Shown here one piece after another: positions 56,871-64,000 of a DNA stretch of 64,000 nt. The notes below the pieces were generated by a model, which was given only the letters and a program-made list of their open reading frames with translations, was not told the DNA's origin and ran no database searches. Made by a program: the position numbers and the translations under genes. The DNA is from Cycas panzhihuaensis (taxonomy: Eukaryota > Cycadophyta): contig CM041465.1 of the NCBI GenBank assembly GCA_023213395.1, forward strand, positions 31,379,741-31,443,740. Direction: 5' to 3'. The first letter of the stretch is position 1, and every line of letters starts with the position of its first letter.

Positions 56871-58240
56871 CTCATTAACATAAAGCACATCAGCCATAAG
56901 TGCATAATTGGTTTGTTGCCTATATTTTGATGGACATTTTCTTTCAATAATGTGGTCATCTTAAACAGTTTATGTAAACCATTTTGATAATTTTTTAACT
57001 GATGTGACTTGAACCTTAATGTCTTCTAGTCTTAATGATGGATCAAAAGAAGATATACTAGGATCAAGTGGAGTAGTATCTGATGATATAGACAGTCCAG
57101 CTGGTGTAGATGATATACATGATGTGGAAAATTAAGAGAAAAGCAAAAACTCAATAATATTTTTACCTTTATCAAGAGGAGGTTGGATGGATGCAGATTC
57201 CAACTCCTTATACTCTTCTTCAACAAAGATTACATCTCTTGAGAGATACATTTTCTTTCTAATAGGATAATATAACTTATAAGCTTTACTATGAGTGTCA
57301 TATCCTATAAAGATATATCTTAGACTATGTTTGTATAACTTAGATCTTTTTTTATTGGGGATGTACATATATGCAGTGCACCCAAATATCCTTAAGTGAT
57401 TGATAGTAGTCTTTTTTCTAGACCAAGCTTCTTCCGGTGTGATGTCGGTGACTACTGAAGTAGGACTCTAATTTGCCACATAAGTTACTATGTGGAATAC
57501 TTCTACCCAATATACTTATGTGAGTCCTTTTGCATGCATCATAGGTTTAGCTTTGTTTACCAAAGTTCTATTCATACGTTTGGAGACTCTATTTTGTTAA
57601 GGAGTATGATGAATAGTGAGCTATCTATGAATGCCATTATCCTTGCAAAATTGGGTGAATTCTTTTGAAGTAAATTCACCTCTATTATCTAACCTTAGAA
57701 TTTTGATTGTATAACCAAATTTATTCTCTAATTCAAGATTGAACTCCTTAAACTTCTGGAATGCTTTAGACTTATGTTTGAGGAAGTAAACCTAAACCTT
57801 GTGAGAGAAATCATCTGTAAAAGAGATGTAGTATAATGCTACTCCAAAAGATGTTGTGGACATAGGTCCACATAAATAAAAATATATCAGTTGTAAAGGA
57901 TATGATGCACACCATGATTTGCTTTTAGGGAAGGTCAATCTATGTTATGTTCCTACTATACAACCTTCATAAAGGCATTTTACACCATATAGCTTTGGAA
58001 GTCCATGCACCATGTTCTAGTTTATCATTAACTTGATATTGTCTAAACTCAAGTGGCCTAAATGATAATGCCAAAGTTGCATCTTTATTGATGATTGTAT
58101 GACAAAGTAAGCAGAATTAGAAGTTATATTATTTGCATCCAACTTATAAAGGCCATGGTCTTCATGACCAATGGCTACAACCTGATCATGCTTATCACTG
58201 ATGATACATTTCCCATTTTTAAATAAAATGCTCATCTATT
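56871..58240 (-). pseudogene. integrase and connector of element E
   Basis: The pre-integrase block MQLWHYHLGHLSLDNIKLM lies at about 58060. The integrase core reads CGPMSTTSFGVALYYISF, FTDDFSHKV, LRLDNRGEFTSKEF and QNRVSKRMNRTLVNKAKP. The first two catalytic Asp residues are present; the Glu (S-E-R-M) is Lys, a G-to-A change. The C-terminal part is open at 57368-57132 (YIPNKKRSKLYKHSLRYIF, KKMYLSRDVIFVEEE). It continues with a Ser/Pro-rich connector to RT. Confidence 0.82.
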
Positions 58241-58600
58241 GCTTGTCCATATGGCTAACAGATAACAAACTCTTCTCCATGGAAGGAATGTAGTAGGCAT
58301 CACCATTAGGAAATATTGAAGAAGGATTTGAAGAAGAATAAAATGATGTAACTTTGCCTATACCAAAAATCTACACTAATTCATTATTGCCAAAAGTTAC
58401 TAATTTACCATTTCCTTCTTTGATGTCATAAAGAAGTTCTTCACTTCTAGTCATATGATGTGATGCCCCCGAGTTGATAATCCAAGTTTGATCAACATTT
58501 GAAGTATGATAAGCACAAAGTAGGTTATCTTCTTCTGTAAACTGATTTGTGTGACGTTGATTACCACCTCTAAAACCCCCCTTTTCTCTTTGACCTTCTT
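58241..58600 (-). pseudogene. protease of element E
   Basis: The minus strand reads QTWIINSGASHHMTRSEELL at about 58480. The catalytic Asp of D-S-G-A-S is Asn. KLVTFGNNELV and GDAYYIPSMEKSLLSVS follow. The domain is otherwise easy to read, with few stops. Confidence 0.8.
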
Positions 58601-59525
58601 AATATGCACCTTAATTTGGCCAAGAGGAATAGTATTATTACTATTGCTAAAATCATTGCTACTACTAGAACTATTAATGAGGTTACTATTGCTTCTGATG
58701 TGGTTGCTGCTGATGTATATGCTAAAGGTAAGCTTTCTTATTTTGATAATCAGGAGCTATATGGCCAACCTTACCATAATAATGATAAATAACATTAGAT
58801 TTTGAGGTGTCAATGTTCATATTCCTAAACTGTTTTGTAAGTGAAGGCTTGGGAATTTGCTTGGCCTTCAACTTGGCCATGAAAGCTCCTAAAGTACATG
58901 CACCATCATTATTTTCTTTATCATAAATTTGCTCCTCTTGAAGTAATAAACTCTCTAGTTGATTGAAGGACATGCTAGAAAGAGAGCCATCTCATGTGAT
59001 AGATGAGATGAAGCCATTGAAATCTTTAGGCAAAACTTGAATGGTGGTGGTTATAAGCTTATCCCTAGAAGTAGGTTTGCCTAAAGTATTCAATTCATTA
59101 CAAATTTCTTTAATAGAACTAAGAAATACCGACATAGGCTTTACATATTTTATAGAATAAAATTTTTCTTTCACCAATAATATGCGAGCTTCATCTTGCC
59201 TTTCATATAAATAGGACATAATGTACCAAGCTTCCTTAGATGTTTCAGCATTTAAAATATTTTGATCAACATTCATATCAATAACCATATGCAAAAATAC
59301 CAAGGTTATTTCATCCTTAGCTTCCCAAGTAGAAATATAATTAGCATCAAGATCAACAACAACAACATCAATCTCCATAGGTTTAGGTAAAGGAATTCTG
59401 CCAGAAACATAGCCCCAAAGTTTATTCATCTTTAAGAGGTTTTGTGTTTACATCTTCCAATCTTGATAATTCTCTTAATCTATCAACTTCATTGTGCATG
59501 CATTAAGCATGTTTAAAGCAGCCAT
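58601..59525 (-). pseudogene. gag of element E
   Basis: Met 59525 starts MAALNMLNACTMKLID, then stop-broken NYQDWKM and a 145-codon open stretch: MNKLWGYVSGRIPLPKPM, STWEAKDEITLVFLHMVID, KEKFYSIKYVKPMSVFLSS and VLPKDFNGFISSI. After one stop comes SFNQLESLLLQEEQIYD. The zinc knuckle reads YHYYGKVGHIAPDY: all three Cys of the C-x2-C-x4-H-x4-C motif are Tyr (TGT to TAT), while His and the spacing are kept. Confidence 0.85.
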
Positions 59526-61973
59526 GTTTAAGTTGTAAAGAACTTGAAGCTAGTAGATGACTTAGAAACTTAATGTTTTTTTCACTTAAGTTCCAACTTC
59601 TAACAAAACTAACAATCTTGATCTTACTAGAAGATCCAACAACTGAATGGAGTGATGAGGGGTGGAGGACTAGGCAAAAGAGTTGGTCTAACCTTGATCT
59701 ATAAAAGAGATCTAACAGTTGACCAAGCCAAATCTAGGACAAGGTAGGTAGGGTTGATATGCATGGATATACCATGCTTTCCCTTGGATTCATAGCCCCA
59801 ATAACACCCTTTTTGAACCTCATTTCCCTCAAGCAACCTTAATTGCCATGAACTAACCATATAGTCAATTGGTCCCCTAGGGAATGCACCAAACTTAAGG
59901 TTATTTTAGAGACAAGGTTTAAACCTTTTTCAGGCCTCTCCTACTTGATTTTAAAGTTCACTTTTAGAAGATTCAAGTGGACTTTAGAGTAGATTTTACT
60001 TAAATGATATGGATGGTTGATTAATATTTACAATAAAAAAGAGATTCAAAGAGAAGCAACCAAGTACATCATAATAAATACTTTGAGTGTTTTATAAGAG
60101 CACTTTATGATATGAAGTAGTGCTATCAAATCCAAGTAAAAAAAAGTGCTCGAGTATAATGTGAAAATGTAAGCACTTAAAGAAGGTGCTAACTGCTTTA
60201 ATAAAAATGATCAAAGTCTTTATGTTAAAAAATACAAGTGGATTCCTTTTAATGCTTAAAGAAGAGAGAAGAAGATCACTTGCAAACTGAAGACACCAAG
60301 CACCAAGTGTTGGGACTTTGAAATAGTCCCAACGATCAACAAAATAAGTGATTTTATCAAGTAACAAGTCTCCTTAAGCCCTTTTTGAGACTAAGGGAAG
60401 TAGATCACCATGCAAAGTGCCTTAAGAAAAGTGTTGAAATAGTGATGAGGGTCACTTTAATAAGGTCACAATACTTAAAAATCACTTATTTCAATGCCTT
60501 TTAACACTTGCAAATATGAAATAAGTATTAAATAAGGCAAAAAAATGGTAAGAAAACAAAGGTTAAATTTTAACGTTTTTGCAACTTTGAGTAATAAGAA
60601 CACCATGCAGGGAGCCTTAATTGGAGACTTTAATCAAGTAATTTTAATCTTCAAAGATGAGTAAATAACTTTGCATTAGTGATTTGATAAGATCACTAAG
60701 TACAATAAAGATTTTAAACTCCAAAAAAAATGAAAAAAAATCAATTTTTTCCTTAAAAGAATTAAGCCAAAAAGTCTTAAATGACTAAAAAGGCTTTAAA
60801 AAATGAAAAAATATTACTTTTCAATGAGAAAGATCACTTAAAAGAGCCTTGATTGAGTCTTTTTTTACTTAATGTGAAGTCATTGTGATCACAGACTGAA
60901 AAAATCACTAAAAATGACTTAAAATAACTTTAAAAAATGATTTAAAAGTGACTTAAGGTAAATAAATTTTATCAAAAAATAAATATTCTAAAGAATATTC
61001 CTAAAAACATAACATAAAGTTTATTTTATAAAGTGTATTCTTTGAAATACTTTAAAAATTTTTGAAATTTTAAATAGTGTGACTTCGATGGCTTGCATGA
61101 ACACACGTGTAGAGAACAGTATGAAGACTACACAGTTCAAGCTAAAATTCGAGAAGTAGGGGTGCCCAAGTGATAAGAAGTTTCCTCCAAAGTTTCAAAG
61201 TATTTCATCCACTATGCAAAAAGTTCCAAACGCGTGAAGCTTTAGCTAGTCGCATAGCCTTTAGGAGAAAAATAGGAGTTGTACGACTATCCAAGGTTTT
61301 AAACCCACAAAGTATTCACTCACTCTCTTCATTTAAGTCTTTTACAGCTACATGTAGGGTCAGAATATGAACAACTAGCCTGCTATATAAAAATAAAATA
61401 AAAAAAAGAGTAAAAAACTTGATTTTTTGAAGTAGAAATCACTGAGATTAGTGATAAATCATCTCATATCCGATTAGAAACATTAGATAACAGTTGTAAA
61501 TCACTAATATCAGCTTGAGAACTAATTTACAGTCAGGAATAAGTTAAATAAAATTAGCACCAAAGATTTTGAGCCTTTTAGTGGGGTTTAAGGGCTGAAA
61601 ATGGTCCATCTTGCAAGAAGTCTAAAACTTGAAATAATCTTAGTTAGTGAAATTGAAACACCATCATAATACGCTAACACTCTGATTTAGAAGAAGAAAC
61701 AGCTAAAGGAATCATTCTTTAATGAAAGAACACAAAAAAACTTAAGTAGATTAGCTCAAAACCCTTAAAAAAGATCTTTAAAAAAAAATCAGAACTGAGT
61801 ATAATGAGCTCCAACCACTAAAATGCTCTAGAAAAGTCTTTGATCTATAGTGGTGGGCTTAAATAAACCTTGAATTGCCTTCAGAGAGTGAAGGTCATCA
61901 CCAAGGGTTTGTAAAACTCACTCTAAGTCTCCCTTCAAGAAGAAATCAAAATAAAGGGAACTAGTCTCCTCTA
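59526..61973 (-). other. long leader of element E
   Basis: 2.45 kb, AT-rich, with repeated adenine runs and 'aagtgatcacttaa'-like words, but no conserved frame. The same sequence, more diverged, flanks element E on both sides (C leader), so it is a feature of the family and not a separate insertion. Confidence 0.55.
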
Positions 61974-61985
61974 GCTCTGATGCCA
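61974..61985 (-). other. primer binding site of element E
   Basis: The minus strand reads TGGCATCAGAGC, one base from the tRNA-iMet-type consensus, two bases from the LTR. Confidence 0.8.
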
Positions 61986-61987
61986 AA

Positions 61988-62542
61988 TATTGAGAAGGCC
62001 AAAGGATAAGAATACCTAAGACCAATAAAATCCAAGATCATGAAGATAGTTCACTCTATTTCTAGAAATCATAAGAGCAAAACTAAAAGATAAGCAAGAC
62101 TAAGATCAAAGGAGCAAGATGATACCAAAGTATGAGAAGAAGGAATTAGTCCTACTCTAAGGAATACCAGTTGATTAGCAAACTGATATCATAACATTAC
62201 ACTCTAAATCTATATATGAGACATGAGGAGAGGTCTCAATATATAGACAAATTGAGGTTACCTAAAAATGTTGGATGTTTGACAAGTGGAAAACATCCAA
62301 GCTACATACAATACATGTCTTGTATATTATGCATGAAGGACATGTGTCCTTTTGGGCTCTCAAGTAACCAAAGATGCATGAAGGTCCATTTAACTCTTTA
62401 GTTACAATGTTATGTCACTAGGAGGAATGTGGGTGTGCACTTTATCACTTAAGTGATAAGTCACCCTATAAAGTACAAAATAATGAATGAAAGAATAAAG
62501 TGAATGAAGTACATACTTAACATGTAAACATAAGGTTTAATA
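61988..62542 (-). mobile_element. 5' LTR of element E
   Basis: 555 bases, matching the left LTR over its full length. It is flanked by gagat. Confidence 0.92.
62237..62246 (-). promoter_or_regulatory. TATA-like box in the element E 5' LTR
   Basis: The minus strand reads CTATATATTG before GAGACCTCTCCTCATG. The same block occurs in the other E LTR (about 55030) and in the C LTR (about 36130). Confidence 0.4.
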
Positions 62543-64000
62543 GAGATAAGGTTTGAATATGTTTCAGGCCCCTCCAACAAATATTTAAACCATTTTTTAA
62601 AGGATTTTAGTTGATTAAAATAAGTTCTTTAATGAGGATGATGATACTTCTTTACAAGTGCTTAAACAATTTGATATAAAAGGTTTCAAAGAGAAGCTAT
62701 TTGAGTGCTAAAAGGAATACTTTAGGTGTTATACAAAGAGAACTTAAAACCTTAAAAAAGTACCAAGTGATAAATTAAGAAATGCTTTCTTATTTGTTGT
62801 GCTTGATGTGGGTTTATTTTGAAGTAAAAAAATGACCACTAAATGCAACTTTTAATTAAATGCACCAAGAAAACATGCCACCAAGATAATGTTAGTTCTT
62901 TTAATCAGATACCCCAAGAGAACACACCACGAAGACAATGTTAGGACTTTAAATAATTCTAACTTACTCCAAAATATATGATTTTTTTATTAAAAAAGTG
63001 ATTTTTAGGGCCCCTTTTATGACTAGGGCATGAAGGTCACCATGTAGGGAGCCTTAAAAACACCTATGCAATATGAATTTCTCACTATAAGTATAGAAAA
63101 TGACTAAAATCACTTGTTTTTAGTTAAATAACACACTTACACTTTTTTTAATATGTTAATAAGCTCAAACAATAAGAAAAGGCTAAAATTTAACTTAAAA
63201 GTGATTAAATAACATTAAAAATCACTTAAAATGAAAAACTTTATAAAATAAAGTTTGATTAAAAAAGGAATATGCTTGGTATATCCACTTTAATATAGCC
63301 TAAAGTTAAATTTATAAAGTCCAATGATGATAAATTATAAAATTAAATTATTCATCCTTCTAATTTGATCATTGCAAATGTAAACTAGACAAATTCTACT
63401 AAACTATAAGTTAAAAAAGTATTTCTTAGTATTTGTGATGTATAGATATATTACATTATATTTGATTTTGTTTTGAGAACAAAGGCCCTTATAATTTATT
63501 ATCCCATGATCACATAGGGTATAAAGGAGTTAGGCCAGTTTCTAACTCACATAGGAGCCTATTGACAAAACAAAAAACACTTTTCTATAGTAATATTTTA
63601 TGTTCTTCACAATGAGCATGGTCATATGATATTTTTTGGCTCCTTGTGTGGTGTCTAATGAATTTGATATTTTGTCAACACTTTATGAAGTAACTAAAAA
63701 CCCATAGTTAGTACTTAATAAAAATGAGTGTATGATATCTATAGACTATTTAATGCCCACAACTCTTTTGTATTTTTCTTTTATTATTATGTCATATTTT
63801 GTATTAAATATGGGTTGAAGATACTTATTTCATTGTTCAAATGAACTACCTCAAACTTCTTATCTCTTACATTTTGGTCAATAGCATAAAAAAGGACCTA
63901 GGGATGTATGATATGACAACTCAAGTGTCTCCAAATATATGACATGTAGACTAGAATGATTCAGATGTATGTGGAAAGCCATTAGCCATACGATTGTCTT
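62543..64000 (-). other. leader of element C, right part
   Basis: Resumes the leader of C after element E. gtttgaatatgtttcaggcccctcc parallels gtttaaacctttttcaggcctctcc at 59919 in E, and later words (caccatgtagggagcctt) match E near 60400-60620. No gene was seen. From E's leader length the 5' LTR of C should begin a few hundred bases beyond the window. Confidence 0.6.

Larger units (their letters stand above)
54776..62542 (-). mobile_element. complete copia element E, inserted into its own relative C
   Basis: LTRs are both exactly 555 bases (54776-55330 and 61988-62542). The target duplication is gaggt (54771-54775) against gagat (62543-62547). Primer site at 61974-61985; purine tract at 55331-55341. 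A 2.45-kb leader is followed by gag, protease, integrase, RT and RNase H on the minus strand. Active-site residues in protease, integrase and RT are all mutated, so the copy is dead. The family has an unusually long leader. Confidence 0.92.

Overview
The window is plant nuclear DNA made almost wholly of retrotransposons. I see no intact host gene, no rRNA or tRNA gene, no bacterial-style operon and no CRISPR array. The families (Ty1/copia with tRNA-iMet-type primer sites, a large Tat-lineage Ty3/gypsy element with an antisense plant-mobile-domain gene), the heavy decay and the insertions within insertions suggest a large, slowly purged genome. A gymnosperm is my best guess, but this is inference. 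Nearly every coding region carries stops, mostly of the CAA/CAG to TAA/TAG type, and TGT to TAT or GAA to AAA changes. That pattern fits old methylated copies mutated by cytosine deamination.

Layout. 1-718: plus-strand copia fragment (LTR end, primer site, gag). 719-4902: minus-strand copia fragment (integrase start, protease, gag, leader, LTR remnant). 4903-20395: a 15.5-kb minus-strand Tat-type gypsy element with 1.4 kb of matching LTR sequence at each end. In coding order it has gag, protease, RT-RNase H and integrase, then a plus-strand (antisense) spliced plant-mobile-domain gene, then a separate archaeal-type RNase H. 20396-about 23500: plus-strand copia pol with the start of its 3' LTR. 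24080-25210: decayed gypsy integrase. 25466-32013: complete minus-strand copia (362-bp LTRs, target duplication ATAAT). 32784-34534: small plus-strand non-autonomous element (target duplication ATTCA) with repeated primer-site motifs inside its LTRs.

From about 35.8 kb to beyond the right edge lies one minus-strand copia, here called C, broken by four insertions. (i) 36264-39973, a non-autonomous LTR element (target duplication CATTG) carrying a decayed PPR (pentatricopeptide repeat) gene fragment in its 3' LTR. (ii) 41136-49072, a copia called D (target duplication CTCTA), itself containing part of another copia, G. (iii) 49788-53000, element F, with a gag-like region and a long AT microsatellite. 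(iv) 54776-62542, element E, a complete copia of the same family as C inserted into C's own leader (555-bp LTRs, target duplication GAGGT/GAGAT).

The most interesting items are the PPR fragment inside an LTR element with an exact target duplication, the Tat element with both an antisense spliced plant-mobile-domain gene and a detached second RNase H, and the small element whose LTRs contain extra copies of the tRNA primer site.
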